A DNA stretch of 64,000 nt from Geobacteraceae bacterium. Its GTDB lineage: Bacteria > Desulfobacterota > Desulfuromonadia > Geobacterales > Geobacteraceae. This document shows, piece after piece, positions 7,894 through 16,666 of the stretch. Position 1 is the stretch's first letter. Each line of letters opens with the position of its first letter. The position numbers and the translations under genes were made by a program. The notes under the pieces are model-generated. The model was not told where the DNA came from. It did not search any database and saw only the letters and a program-made list of their open reading frames with translations. The stretch covers positions 1 to 64,000 of the forward strand of contig JAMXLF010000063.1 of the NCBI GenBank assembly GCA_024281055.1. Direction: 5' to 3'.

Positions 7894-9612
7894 ATGTTCA
7901 GGCTGATCTGTTCGGGAATTGCCCTCTTGTTGATACTATCCGGCTGCAGCTCGGACACCCCGACCCGGCACAACGATTTCGTCCCCCTGACCTCGATCGA
8001 GATCGTTGCCGTTGACCTTCCCCCCGGAAACTCAGCCATCGCGGCGAAGACGTCCACCAAACTCAAGGCAATTGGCAATTTCTCGGGTCAGTACACCCGC
8101 GACGTCACCAACCAGGCGACCTGGTCGAGCAATGCACCGACCGTTGCCAATTTCGTGACCCCGTCGAGCCCGAGTCGCGTGTCCGGCCTCGTCCCGGGAC
8201 CCGCGGTCCTGACCGCGACCGTGGGGGGCGTGTCGGCCACGTTCAACCTGACGGTCACCTCGGCCACGGTCACCGCCATGACGATCACCCCGGCCGCACC
8301 GACGGTCTCCAAGGGGCTCACCACCCAATTTCAGGCGAGCGGCACATTCACGGACAACACAACCCAGGACCTGACCTTCGATGCCACCTGGACTTCGAAC
8401 GCCACCGGCATCGCGACCGTCGGTGACACCGCCGACAGCAAGGGGCTTGCGAAAGCCCTTGCCGCCGGCACTGCGACGATCACCGCGACCTTCGAGGGGG
8501 TAAGCGCCACTGCACTTATGACCGTAACCGAAGTGGTGCTGCAATCGATCACGGTGACACCGGCCAACCCCTCGATCCTCAGCCTCTCCACCGCTGTTTT
8601 CAAGGCTGCCGGCCAATACTCCGACGGATCGAGTGCGGACATCACCGGCCAGGTGGCCTGGAGCTCTTCCCAGCCTGGCATTGCCACCGTCGCCGCCGAC
8701 GGGACGGCAAGAACCCTGGCGCTGGGAACCACCACGATCAGCGCCACCCTGAACGGCATCAGCGGCGCGTCGAGCGTCAAGGTGACCGGCGGGGCTCTGA
8801 CCGGCATAGTCCTCTCGCCGGCCACTACGAGCCTGGTGAAGGGCACCGTCGGCCAAATCACCGCAACCGGCTCCTTCAACAACGGGAGTTCCCGGGACAT
8901 TTCCGGCGCGGTCAGCTGGTCGGTGGCCCCGCCGACCATCGCGACGGTGGCCACCCCGGGGGGAAACGCGGCGCTGATCACAGCCCTCGCAGCGACGACG
9001 ACAGCCAGGATAACGGCGACGTCCGGCTCAGTGACCACCAATGCCAACCTGACCGTCACCGCCCCGACCATTCAGTCACCACTGAACCCGATCTCTCCGG
9101 CCAGCCTGCAGCTGCCCGTCGGAACCAGCGGCCGCCTCGCCCTCACCGCCGTGTTCAACAACGGTACAAGCCAGGACGTGACCCTCAGCGCCGACTGGAC
9201 ATCCAATGCAACGGCTACAGCCCCCGTCGACAACACCGGGCTTACCAAGGGGCGGGTCCACGGGGTCTCAACCGGCCCCGTCACCATCACCGCCAAGTAC
9301 GGCGGCCTGACCATGACAACCACCGTTACGGTGGTACCGAAAACCGTTGCGACGCTGGCCGTCTCGAACTTCCCCGCCGCTACCCTGTCATCAGGCAACC
9401 AGGTCCCGTTCATTGCCACGGCAACTTTCACCGACAATACCACCCGCGACGTGACCGAGGATGCCGCATGGACCATCGACAACATGAACGTCGCGACCTT
9501 CGCCGACAGCCTGAACCAGCCGGGGCAGGTCGTCGGAGTCGACAGCGGTTCGGCGACTCTCACGGCCAGCTTCGGCGGCAAGAGCCAGAGTGTGAAACTC
9601 ACCGTGCCATAG
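7894..9612 (+). CDS. Surface lipoprotein with bacterial Ig-like (Big_2) repeats, 572 aa
   Basis: The start at 7894 has a GGGAGGA site and opens a lipoprotein signal peptide with lipobox LSGC. About six tandem Big_2 (Ig-like group 2) domains of about 85-90 residues follow. Each has the pattern 'V..D.T..A.W.S....IATV....G...AL..G.ATITA...G.SA...LTVT'. Such repeats make rod-like extracellular or periplasmic proteins, often adhesins. The repeats differ clearly at the DNA level, so recombination should be limited. The beta-barrel gene follows 10 bp downstream, suggesting an operon. Confidence 0.85.
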   Translation: MFRLICSGIALLLILSGCSSDTPTRHNDFVPLTSIEIVAVDLPPGNSAIAAKTSTKLKAIGNFSGQYTRDVTNQATWSSNAPTVANFVTPSSPSRVSGLVPGPAVLTATVGGVSATFNLTVTSATVTAMTITPAAPTVSKGLTTQFQASGTFTDNTTQDLTFDATWTSNATGIATVGDTADSKGLAKALAAGTATITATFEGVSATALMTVTEVVLQSITVTPANPSILSLSTAVFKAAGQYSDGSSADITGQVAWSSSQPGIATVAADGTARTLALGTTTISATLNGISGASSVKVTGGALTGIVLSPATTSLVKGTVGQITATGSFNNGSSRDISGAVSWSVAPPTIATVATPGGNAALITALAATTTARITATSGSVTTNANLTVTAPTIQSPLNPISPASLQLPVGTSGRLALTAVFNNGTSQDVTLSADWTSNATATAPVDNTGLTKGRVHGVSTGPVTITAKYGGLTMTTTVTVVPKTVATLAVSNFPAATLSSGNQVPFIATATFTDNTTRDVTEDAAWTIDNMNVATFADSLNQPGQVVGVDSGSATLTASFGGKSQSVKLTVP

Positions 9613-9622
9613 GAAAGAGAAC

Positions 9623-10279
9623 ATGACAAAACCGATTTTCCGGACAATGATACTCATGTGCCTGCCGCTCCTCTTCTGCGGACCGGTCCGGGCAGCGCAG
9701 CACACGGGTCCCTACGTGGGGGCCTTTCTCGGGGGGAACATCCTGCCCGACAGCAGTGCATCCGACAACCTCGGAAGCTTCAACCTCAGCTTCAATCCGG
9801 GGTGGCAGGGGAGCTTTGCCGCCGGGTGGGACCTCAAGGCGAACAACCCCCTGGGACAGGGGAGAATGGAACTCGAGTACACCCACCGCAGCAATTCCCT
9901 GGACCGGGTGGAGTTCCGCGAGGGAAAAGTCGCGGGGGATGGCGACATGACCGCGGACAGCCTGCTGCTCAACTTTATCGGCGTCGTCCGCAGCGAGAGC
10001 CGCTGGTCCCCGTATCTCCTCATCGGCATCGGCGCCGCCCGCATCGACGCTTCAGGACTCAAGGTGGCCGGTCAGCCCCTGGCCACCGACACGGCCACCA
10101 CCTTCGCCTACCAGGTGGGGTGCGGCGTCGATTATGCGTTGACCGACTCCCTGGGTCTCGACCTCGGCTACCGCTTTTTCGGCACCCCGCCACCGAAATT
10201 CACCGAGGCCAACGGCAGCAAATTCACGGCCGATTATATCAGCCACAGCATCGTTCTCGGTCTTCGGGTGGGCTTTTAG
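9623..10279 (+). CDS. Outer-membrane beta-barrel protein (OmpA-like N-terminal barrel fold), 218 aa
   Basis: The protein has a signal peptide (cleavage near VRA-AQH) and an eight-strand barrel pattern: 'GPYVGAFLGGNILPD', 'GWQGSFAAGWDLK', 'MELEYTHRSNS', 'PYLLIGIGAARI', and a C-terminal 'SHSIVLGLRVGF' ending in Phe, typical for BAM recognition. The site AGGAAAGAG precedes ATG. The gene is 10 bp behind the Big_2 lipoprotein and ends at a strong terminator (10331-10370), so the pair forms a two-gene surface operon. Function unknown. Confidence 0.75.
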   Translation: MTKPIFRTMILMCLPLLFCGPVRAAQHTGPYVGAFLGGNILPDSSASDNLGSFNLSFNPGWQGSFAAGWDLKANNPLGQGRMELEYTHRSNSLDRVEFREGKVAGDGDMTADSLLLNFIGVVRSESRWSPYLLIGIGAARIDASGLKVAGQPLATDTATTFAYQVGCGVDYALTDSLGLDLGYRFFGTPPPKFTEANGSKFTADYISHSIVLGLRVGF

Positions 10280-10581
10280 GGGCTCAGCCATCGCCTGGAA
10301 ATCTGCCAGCTAAGCTGGCTCCTGCCGGAAACAACAAGGGGATCCGCATTTTGCCGATCCCCTTGTTGTTCATGACAATTCTCCCCCCTGCCTTCTATGC
10401 CATCCCGTGGGCTCTGCCGTCCTGCTCGCAAACGTCGGCCGTAAGCATGCAAAGTTGGATATCTGTGATAAAATTTTTCATTATGGTCCAAGGCTTCCCT
10501 TTGCGATCTTTCAATCTTCCGAAAAGAAAACACCCTTATCGAAATGAAGGCATTCTCCAAAACATGTCATTCGCATCCAAC
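10280..10581. other. Intergenic stretch of about 300 bp
   Basis: Apart from the terminator at 10331-10370, I see only AT-rich sequence leading to the next lipoprotein gene. The open frame running through it from 9658 is antisense-free noise without a ribosome binding site. No RNA gene or repeat was recognised. Confidence 0.5.
10331..10370 (+). terminator. Intrinsic terminator
   Basis: A 14-bp perfect stem, ACAACAAGGGGATC paired with GATCCCCTTGTTGT across an 11-nt loop, lies about 50 bp after the beta-barrel gene. The stem is symmetrical, with no long T run. Confidence 0.7.
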
Positions 10582-11208
10582 ATGAAAAGAATCATCCCGA
10601 TTTTAATTGTTGCCTTTGGGATGGGTGGATGTGCCACGTTGACCAAGCCGGGCGGACTTTTTTACCCCTCCGGGCAACAATTGAAATTGTCCAAGGCAAT
10701 GACGCTGTTGCAGCAGGGGGATTCGTCAACTGCCGCTGGGCTGCTGAATGATATCTCTGGAGAGCCGGCGGTGCCCGGAGTGACCGATGAAGCCCTGTTC
10801 CTGTCAGCCATTCTCCGGCTCGGACCGGACTGGGGTATGAACAACATTGAACAGGCGCAAAACGACTTGGAACGGCTCGTGAAGGGATATCCCTCGAGCT
10901 CATGGTCACCCCTGGCCTCAAGCCTTGCCGTGTTTCTCGCCTCCGTCCAGGAGGCGAGGAAGCAGGAAGCTGCGCTGAATGAATCGAGCTTTTCACTGAA
11001 GCAGGAAAACAAGGAGTTGACGGACCTCAACCTTGCCATGACAAAAGAACTTACGGCTGTAAAAGATTCGAACCTTTCCCTGACGAAAGAAAACGCGAGA
11101 CTCCGTGATATTATCGAAAAACTGAAAAACCAAAACCTGCAGCTTTCCGATATTATTGAACAATTAAAAAACCTGGACCTGGAACTGGGGAGCAAACCGC
11201 ACCAATAA
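10582..11208 (+). CDS. Coiled-coil lipoprotein, 208 aa
   Basis: ATG 10582 begins MKRIIPIL with a lipobox GMGGC (Cys about residue 18); ATG 10564, six codons earlier, is an equal alternative because neither has a strong ribosome binding site. Residues 35-120 look like a helical-repeat (TPR-like) segment: 'KAMTLLQQGDSSTAAGLLNDI'. From about residue 125 the sequence is a coiled coil rich in Leu, Glu, Lys and Asn ('KQENKELTDLNLAMTKELTAVKDSNLSLTKENARL'). The architecture resembles outer-membrane-anchored lipoproteins that hold periplasmic complexes or peptidoglycan. No specific role can be assigned. Confidence 0.7.
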   Translation: MKRIIPILIVAFGMGGCATLTKPGGLFYPSGQQLKLSKAMTLLQQGDSSTAAGLLNDISGEPAVPGVTDEALFLSAILRLGPDWGMNNIEQAQNDLERLVKGYPSSSWSPLASSLAVFLASVQEARKQEAALNESSFSLKQENKELTDLNLAMTKELTAVKDSNLSLTKENARLRDIIEKLKNQNLQLSDIIEQLKNLDLELGSKPHQ

Positions 11209-11227
11209 AACTGGTCACTTCTGTGTG

Positions 11228-11313
11228 GTCGCCCCTTGATCTGCCAGTCCTGATCATGGTTGAGACCGGCACCGGCAAGGAGAAGCTGGCCCCCTGATTC
11301 ACTCCCTCTCCGG
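11228..11313 (+). pseudogene. Fragment of an NtrC-type sigma-54 activator gene (Walker A region)
   Basis: This 86-bp stretch is a close match to 18972-19060 within the intact response-regulator gene. It covers the codons for the LDLPVLIMGETGTGKEK region and the following 'IHSLSG'. Compared with the intact copy it has base changes (Gly to Val in the Walker motif) and short deletions that shift the frame and create a stop. No further similarity is visible on either side. It is a relic of duplication or of a lost paralogous regulator, with no coding capacity left. Confidence 0.8.
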
Positions 11314-11462
11314 TATGAAAAGTTCTTGCTTCCGCAGCCTTAATATGTATATTCTCTAATCTTAATCCCCGGAACAATGGTACACCGAGCCATGCCAGAG
11401 GGGGAGTACGCGGAATGCACGTAAGTTGTGACACAAATACAGGTTCAGAAAGGCTGTATGGT

Positions 11463-13037
11463 ATGAAGCAGGCAAGAAAGTTTTCTTCGTATGTTATCCC
11501 CTCTATAGCCGACATCCTCTTTCTGTCGGTTTTTCTTTATCTGGCATTTTCCATCGGACAGGGGCTTCTGAACGATGCCGATGCCGGTTGGCATATACGG
11601 GTCGGCGAGTATGTGCTCAATACCCGCTCCGTTCCCCGGTACGATATTTTTTCCTTCATTACTCCGCCTATTCCCTGGACTGCCCATGAATGGCTGGCGG
11701 AAGTCGTCATGGCGATGATCCATCAAAACTTCGGGCTGACAGGCATCGCGCTTTTCTTCTCGTTCATGATCTCGATGGTCTATTATCTTTTGTTCAAGAT
11801 GCTGCGGACATGTGACGGCAACATCCTGATCGCGGTCCTCGTGGCTGTGCTGGTCATCGTGGCATCTCCCATGCACTGGCTTGCCAGACCCCACGTCTTT
11901 ACCCAGCTATTCCTGATCATCTGGTACATCGTGCTGGACGGATATCAGTCGGGAAAGCCCCGCCGTTATTTGCTCGTGCTCCCCATGACAATGCTCCTGT
12001 GGGTGAATATGCACGGGGGATTCATTATCGGGTTTTTCCTTCTGGGGATTTATCTCATCGGGAACATTCTTGAAGCATTTTTCGCCCAGAAAGAAAATCG
12101 GCTGGCCAGTCGCGTTAAAGTGAGAGAACTGGGGGTGGTGGTTTTCCTCTGCCTTTTTGCCTGCCTGGCCAATCCGCGTGGCTATCATCTTCTGCTCTTC
12201 CCGTTCAACGTGGTGGGGAACAAGTATCTCATGGACCATGTCGTGGAGTTCATTTCCCCCAATTTTCATGAACCCCTTATGGTCAAGTATCTCCTGTTCA
12301 TGCTCATCGGACTGCTGGCACTGTCCCGCAAACGATTGAGCGCGATCGAGCTTCTGCTGATCATCGTCTTTCTCAACATGGCCCTCTTTTCGATCCGCCA
12401 CGTTCCACTCTTTGCCCTTGTCATGGCGCCGATTATCGTCCGGCAGGCGACAGCTGTCTTTGGCGGGTGCAATGGCAGATTTGCCAATCTCGTGCGGAAG
12501 AAAGGGGAGGGAATTGCTGCAGTCGACGCGTCTGCCCGCGGAGTAACGTGGTTGGTTGCCGGAGTTGCGGCGGTGGCACTATGCGCCGCGACAGGGATGA
12601 TTCACTTCGGTTTCAACCCAAAGATAAAACCGGTAGCCGCAGTAGAGTTCCTGCAAAGGGAGCCGATCCAGGGAAATATGTTTAATAACGACCAGATCGG
12701 TGGCTATATCATCTACGCCGCTCATCAGCGGTACAAAGTCTTCTTTGATGGCCGCTCCGACATGTACGGCGTTGAGCGAATGAAAGAGTATAATAAGGTT
12801 ATGGGGTTTGAACCTGGCTGGGAAAAGGTCCTGGAGAAATATCGGATAACATGGATAATCTTCGATGCCAAATCGATGCTGTCGCGTTTTCTCTTGTCAA
12901 ACGACCATTGGCGCCTGATATATGCCGACAAGGTTGCAAACATTTTCGTGAAAGATATCCCTGAATACCGGTACTTGCTCGACAAATACAAGGACGTCAA
13001 GCCACTCCCCCATGATTACGACGACAAATCGAATTGA
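11463..13037 (+). CDS. Polytopic inner-membrane protein, glycosyltransferase-like (GT-C type), 524 aa
   Basis: ATG 11463 has an AAAGG site at proper spacing; the upstream ATG at 11415 lacks one. The protein has about ten transmembrane segments in the first 400 residues. An early periplasmic loop contains 'NDADAGWHIRVGEYVLNT', with an acidic pair plus His as in GT-C-fold lipid-linked sugar transferases. After the last helix comes a soluble C-terminal domain (about 410-524) with 'GNMFNNDQIGGYIIY' and 'VFFDGRSDMYG'. I do not know a tested member. A role in envelope polysaccharide or protein glycosylation is inference. It converges with the LpxR-like gene and leaves only 19 bp between them. Confidence 0.65.
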   Translation: MKQARKFSSYVIPSIADILFLSVFLYLAFSIGQGLLNDADAGWHIRVGEYVLNTRSVPRYDIFSFITPPIPWTAHEWLAEVVMAMIHQNFGLTGIALFFSFMISMVYYLLFKMLRTCDGNILIAVLVAVLVIVASPMHWLARPHVFTQLFLIIWYIVLDGYQSGKPRRYLLVLPMTMLLWVNMHGGFIIGFFLLGIYLIGNILEAFFAQKENRLASRVKVRELGVVVFLCLFACLANPRGYHLLLFPFNVVGNKYLMDHVVEFISPNFHEPLMVKYLLFMLIGLLALSRKRLSAIELLLIIVFLNMALFSIRHVPLFALVMAPIIVRQATAVFGGCNGRFANLVRKKGEGIAAVDASARGVTWLVAGVAAVALCAATGMIHFGFNPKIKPVAAVEFLQREPIQGNMFNNDQIGGYIIYAAHQRYKVFFDGRSDMYGVERMKEYNKVMGFEPGWEKVLEKYRITWIIFDAKSMLSRFLLSNDHWRLIYADKVANIFVKDIPEYRYLLDKYKDVKPLPHDYDDKSN

Positions 13038-13056
13038 TGCGGGGAAGGCTGAACAC

Positions 13057-14058
13057 CTAAAAAAGGTATGAAATGATGCCGGAGATATAGCCTTCCTTCG
13101 GGTGTTGACCATAAAATTCCTCGCCTAACACGACATAGGAAGCGGTCGCCTGGAATTGCCGCGCCCAGAATGAAGCGCCGAATTCGGCCGCGGGCAGAAA
13201 AATGCGTTTGTCAACGCTTCGGCTCTTGGCAAAGGTGTTGCCGTCGAGCACGAGATTTCTGGCGACCAGGCTTGCTCCCCCGCCGGCAAAGGCATAGACT
13301 CCCCACGTGTGGTGCGCATCGTCATCTTGCGGAAACGGCAGATAGCTGATCCCGCGCAAGATTGTGGTCCCGAAATCGTCAGGGAGGTGGTACCCGATGC
13401 GACACTGCACGTCGGCTTGGGCCTGAATCAGGTAGTTGCCCAGGAAAGCCCCGCCCATGGGAATCAGTTCGACACCCACCACAGCATCACGAGGAGTGAA
13501 TGCATACTTGTGGCGGTACTCGTAGAGCAGATTGACGACCGGCTCATTCTTTATCTGGTAACTCCAGCCTTGGGGTTGACTGTAGCCTTCTATCCTGTGG
13601 ACAAACCGTTGGACGTCTGCTGCATACGCCTGGGGGCCAGCGATACCGAGAATGAGTTTTAAGCTGTGCAGGCTCTTTTCCCGCACCAGGTGCGTCGTAA
13701 AGCCGAGGTAGAGTAAGCCCGCATAAGGGTGTTCGTTCGGTGGCGGGTTACTCAGCTCAGTATGGTAAGGGGTAAACATGAGCTGTGTCAGTTCATACGT
13801 TGCGTACCGCTTACCTTCAGCGTCTCCAGCCAGGTCCCACACCCCGCCCAGAAGTCCCCTCCCCTCCTGGGTCAGTGCAATCGAGATTCCGTTTGTATAA
13901 TTCACGTCATGACCGCCAATCGCGTCATTTTCATCGCGGACTGAAAAGGAGTTCTGGATTGGCTTAACTGGCGCCTCTGCGGCAAACGACTCAGATGCTG
14001 CAACACAAATAACAACAATCAGGTTGAGAATAATTCTAAAAATCACTCGTAACTCCAT
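13057..14058 (-). CDS. LpxR-like lipid A deacylase (DUF2219 family)
   Basis: This 333-aa protein has a signal peptide (cleavage near SFA-AEA) and an outer-membrane barrel. The N-terminal 'ENDAIGGHDVNYTNGISIAL' and 'PPPNEHPYAGLLYLGF' segments are characteristic of the DUF2219/LpxR family, in which an Asn-Asp near the N-terminus and a His are catalytic and Ca2+ is bound. LpxR removes the 3'-acyloxyacyl group from lipid A in the outer membrane. The C-terminus ends in aromatic Phe, as expected for a barrel. A TTGCCA/TAAATT promoter lies about 60 bp upstream. It may pair functionally with the PagL-like remnant at 1785-1919. Confidence 0.85.
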   Translation of the reverse strand: MELRVIFRIILNLIVVICVAASESFAAEAPVKPIQNSFSVRDENDAIGGHDVNYTNGISIALTQEGRGLLGGVWDLAGDAEGKRYATYELTQLMFTPYHTELSNPPPNEHPYAGLLYLGFTTHLVREKSLHSLKLILGIAGPQAYAADVQRFVHRIEGYSQPQGWSYQIKNEPVVNLLYEYRHKYAFTPRDAVVGVELIPMGGAFLGNYLIQAQADVQCRIGYHLPDDFGTTILRGISYLPFPQDDDAHHTWGVYAFAGGGASLVARNLVLDGNTFAKSRSVDKRIFLPAAEFGASFWARQFQATASYVVLGEEFYGQHPKEGYISGIISYLF

Positions 14059-14593
14059 CGCCTTCTGGGCACCATGCAGGTCAGCTGCTACTTCGTCGTA
14101 GTCTTACTGTTTATTAAATTTATCATCCAATCTCTTCATTGGCAATCTCTACTCCACTTTGCGGGGCGTTTCGCTCCAAACACCGTATGGCTTCCGCTTT
14201 CTCATCAGAGGTTAACGCAGGAGGGGTGATTTCTGCGGCTGTATGGAACCGCGATATGCGTGTCCAGTTCTGCCTGCCGGAGAGTATGTCAACATATTGA
14301 CCTGCACCACTCCGAAAAGTTGCACGATTTAAGACATAATATCACCGACCCACCCCTGATGCGCCCCTTACTGTGATTTCAGGCCGGGAAAAGGCCGCCA
14401 TCTCCCCCTCCACCCCCTGTAAAATCGCGTATACCTTGTGTCATTACCAGTGTCATTTGTTTGACTCACACATGTGTCTTCCCCCATTACAAGGGAGCTG
14501 ACAGTACCGTGCAGACTCTCCCCGTCATGGTTGGCACCCAACTTGCGTATCAACATCACGCTGAGCCACCCCCATGACGAACGGAGGATACCG
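14059..14593. other. Divergent intergenic region, about 535 bp
   Basis: This region separates the divergent LpxR-like and NarL-type regulator genes. On the minus strand a promoter candidate is visible: TTGCCA (14140-14145), 17-bp spacer, TAAATT (14117-14122). On the plus side there are two nearby GTGTCATT repeats (about 14438-14457) and an ACACATGTGT palindrome about 120 bp before the regulator start. I see no gene or recognisable RNA. Confidence 0.5.
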
Positions 14594-15244
14594 ATGCGGC
14601 TGAAAATACTCCTCGTGGATGATCACACGATCGTCCGTGAAGGTCTCCGTGCGCTGCTGGAGAATGAGCCGGACATGGAAGTGGTGGCGGAAGCGGGCAC
14701 CGGCAGGGCTGCGATTCAGCTTGCTCGCGAACACCACCCCCATGTGGTGGTCATGGACATCGCCATGCCCGATATGAACGGCATCGACGCCACCCGCTGC
14801 ATCAGGGAAGCAATGGGCGACGTGCGGGTGCTGGCCCTCTCCGTGGAGTCTGACCGGCGTTTCGTCGTGGAGGTCCTCAAGGCCGGCGCGAGCGGTTACG
14901 TCCTCAAAGACTCGGCCTTTGCCGAGCTGGCGGCGGCAATCCGCACGATTGCAGCAAACAAGCCGTACCTCGGCCCGAGAATTACCGAAATCATCATACG
15001 GGAGTATCTGCAGCGCATCCCCTCGGATGACACCCTGACCTGTGACATGCTGACCCAGCGCGAAAGAGAGGTCCTGCAACTCATAGCCGACGGCAGGAGC
15101 ACCAAAGAGATAGCCTTCGCCTTCGACATCAGCATAAAGACCGTTGAAAACCAGCGCCACAACATCATGCAGAAGCTCAACCTGCACAGTATCGCGGAAC
15201 TGACCAAATACGCAGTACGTGAAGGACTGACCTCCCTCAGGTAG
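14594..15244 (+). CDS. NarL/FixJ-family response regulator, 216 aa
   Basis: The start at 14594 has a GGAGG site; the longer frame from 14474 lacks one. A receiver domain fills residues 1-120, with acidic pair DD (about 9-10), phosphoacceptor Asp in 'VVVMDIAMPDMNGID' (about 54) and Lys in 'VLKDSA'. A C-terminal LuxR-type HTH (about 148-210) contains 'LTQREREVLQLIADGRSTKEIAFAF' and 'KTVENQRHNIMQKL'. No partner kinase is adjacent; it is an orphan regulator in this window. The hybrid or separate sensor must lie elsewhere. Confidence 0.9.
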   Translation: MRLKILLVDDHTIVREGLRALLENEPDMEVVAEAGTGRAAIQLAREHHPHVVVMDIAMPDMNGIDATRCIREAMGDVRVLALSVESDRRFVVEVLKAGASGYVLKDSAFAELAAAIRTIAANKPYLGPRITEIIIREYLQRIPSDDTLTCDMLTQREREVLQLIADGRSTKEIAFAFDISIKTVENQRHNIMQKLNLHSIAELTKYAVREGLTSLR

Positions 15245-15391
15245 AACTGTCGGTCATTGCACCCGGCACCCCTTCTCCATGGGATATATCGCATTCCCGC
15301 CTCGCAATTCCCCTATGGATTGCAGCTCATCCTGTATTGCAATATTATGACACACAGATTCCCACTATGCCTGGGAAAGAGGTTATACAGT

Positions 15392-15592
15392 ATGACGGAA
15401 GAATTCAAACCCGAAAACGAGAACAGGGCCAAGGACTCCTCTGCATCGGGTAGTGGCGATGTTTGCCGGACGAAAGGTTTGGCGGAGAGCGTTTCCGAAT
15501 GCCTTATGAACAGTCCGAGGTGCGAGTATGCCTTCTCCTTCGGCTATGCATACTTCTGCAACCACCCCCGACATCGCGAATTCAGAAAATAA
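15392..15592 (+). CDS. Small Cys-containing protein, 66 aa
   Basis: ATG 15392 has an AGAGG site 9-10 nt upstream. The protein has a polar N-terminus followed by a core with four cysteines (CRTKGLAESVSEC, then 'SPRCEYAFSFGYAYFC') and a basic C-terminus with two His. The spacing could bind a metal or form disulfides. I do not recognise the family; it resembles small conserved orphans of Geobacter-type genomes. It ends 24 bp before a hairpin. Confidence 0.5.
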   Translation: MTEEFKPENENRAKDSSASGSGDVCRTKGLAESVSECLMNSPRCEYAFSFGYAYFCNHPRHREFRK

Positions 15593-15610
15593 CCGTGATG
15601 CGACAGGACG

Positions 15611-15646
15611 ACAAAAAAGGCTTTACAGATTTCCTGTAAAGCCTTT
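15611..15646 (-). terminator. Intrinsic terminator, leftward (possibly bidirectional)
   Basis: A 13-bp perfect stem, AAAGGCTTTACAG (15616-15628) and CTGTAAAGCCTTT (15634-15646), has a 5-nt loop. The T run lies on the minus strand (plus-strand A's at 15613-15618), so it mainly terminates the leftward operon, but it also separates the small Cys protein gene. Confidence 0.85.
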
Positions 15647-15738
15647 GCAGAATTGATTTATTCGGACTGAAGGTCTTGCAGTCGGGATGGCTTCCGTGCC
15701 AGCCGATGGTAATGTTCTTGGCGGTACATTCTAAGGAA

Positions 15739-16134
15739 CTATGACCGGAGTTTCGAAGCGAGCCGAAGTTTTGGAATGAAGGTCTGGTCTAGTTCCGCCA
15801 TGCGATGCGCGCCAAGGTTCGTCAGCACCTCCCGCAAACGGTCGGCTGCGTCGATAAGCCCGTCAACATCCACGCCCTGACATACCGGTCGCACCCGCCG
15901 CAGGCACTTTGCACCTCTTTCCAGGAGGAGGAGCGCTCCGTTGAAGTTTCCTTCACGCCAGTGGTGCAGGGCGACCGCGACCTGCAGGACTCCCTGGTAG
16001 AAGTCCCGCATCTCCAGCGCCTCTCCCGCCCAGAGATCTTCCAGGGTTTCGTGACAGTCGAACCAAGCGCCCCGGTTGAACTCATCGATAGCCCGAAGCA
16101 GTTCTTCAGGCGGCATATCGTCGCAGTGGCGCAT
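15739..16134 (-). CDS. DUF309 family protein, 131 aa
   Basis: The all-helical protein carries the DUF309 signature near its N-terminus: 'FNRGAWFDCHETLEDLW', with conserved His-Glu and Trp. It is followed by 'FYQGVLQVAVALHHWREGNFNGA', another conserved helix. DUF309 proteins are small cytosolic helical proteins with a proposed but unproven metal- or nucleic-acid-related role. It is the last gene of a leftward group of three, with a terminator downstream at 15611-15646. Confidence 0.85.
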   Translation of the reverse strand: MRHCDDMPPEELLRAIDEFNRGAWFDCHETLEDLWAGEALEMRDFYQGVLQVAVALHHWREGNFNGALLLLERGAKCLRRVRPVCQGVDVDGLIDAADRLREVLTNLGAHRMAELDQTFIPKLRLASKLRS

Positions 16135-16177
16135 AATATCTTCTCCCGATCCCAGCTATCCGCGGCTTGGCATTTGT

Positions 16178-16660
16178 TCACCGGGAAAATTCGATCGGCT
16201 GAGAACAGGCGTCCCCCCCGGCATTGTAGTCATAGACCATGCGTCCACCCAGGTCACCACCCAACGCAAGAACGGTGAGCGTTGCCAGCATGAGCACCAG
16301 GAAGAGCCATCTCCCCTTTTTCGGAAAAGGACTCTCGGTAGCTGCCCAGGCTGCCGAAACGATGCCGAGCGCCGTCGTCCAGAGCATGTACGTCTTGTGT
16401 TGATGAAGGAGGTGAGCCCGGACCGAGCGCGCAATCATGACGCCATCTTCGGCATAGAGCCCGGTCCCGGCTGCTGATATGGCGGCAAGTGCACCAAGGA
16501 TCAGGAATACGAACGCCGCGGTAGCAATATCCTCCCGGTGGAGCAACCACGCCAGCACGTAAAGGAATGGGGCGGCGACCAGAAACGCGATCGGGAAATG
16601 AACCGCCAAAGGATGGATATTCTGGAGATGCGCCACCCCTGGGAAAAGTGTCTCGAGCAT
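16178..16660 (-). CDS. DUF2231-like integral membrane protein, 160 aa
   Basis: Four transmembrane helices are visible (about residues 18-38, 47-66, 88-108 and 118-136). The first begins with 'NIHPLAVHFPIAFLV', the HPxxVHFPIA pattern of DUF2231, whose His residues probably bind heme or metal; a second pair of His follows in 'HLLHQHKTYML'. It starts 6 bp after the stop of the periplasmic protein gene upstream, so both are co-transcribed. The family is often found with cytochromes, and a redox role is inference. Confidence 0.75.
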   Translation of the reverse strand: MLETLFPGVAHLQNIHPLAVHFPIAFLVAAPFLYVLAWLLHREDIATAAFVFLILGALAAISAAGTGLYAEDGVMIARSVRAHLLHQHKTYMLWTTALGIVSAAWAATESPFPKKGRWLFLVLMLATLTVLALGGDLGGRMVYDYNAGGDACSQPIEFSR

Positions 16661-16666
16661 AGCCGT

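Noticed and set aside
7894-9612. Regular repeats that could suggest a CRISPR or tandem-repeat array
   Set aside because: They are diverged Big_2 protein repeats of about 260 bp, coding throughout, without identical repeat-spacer order.
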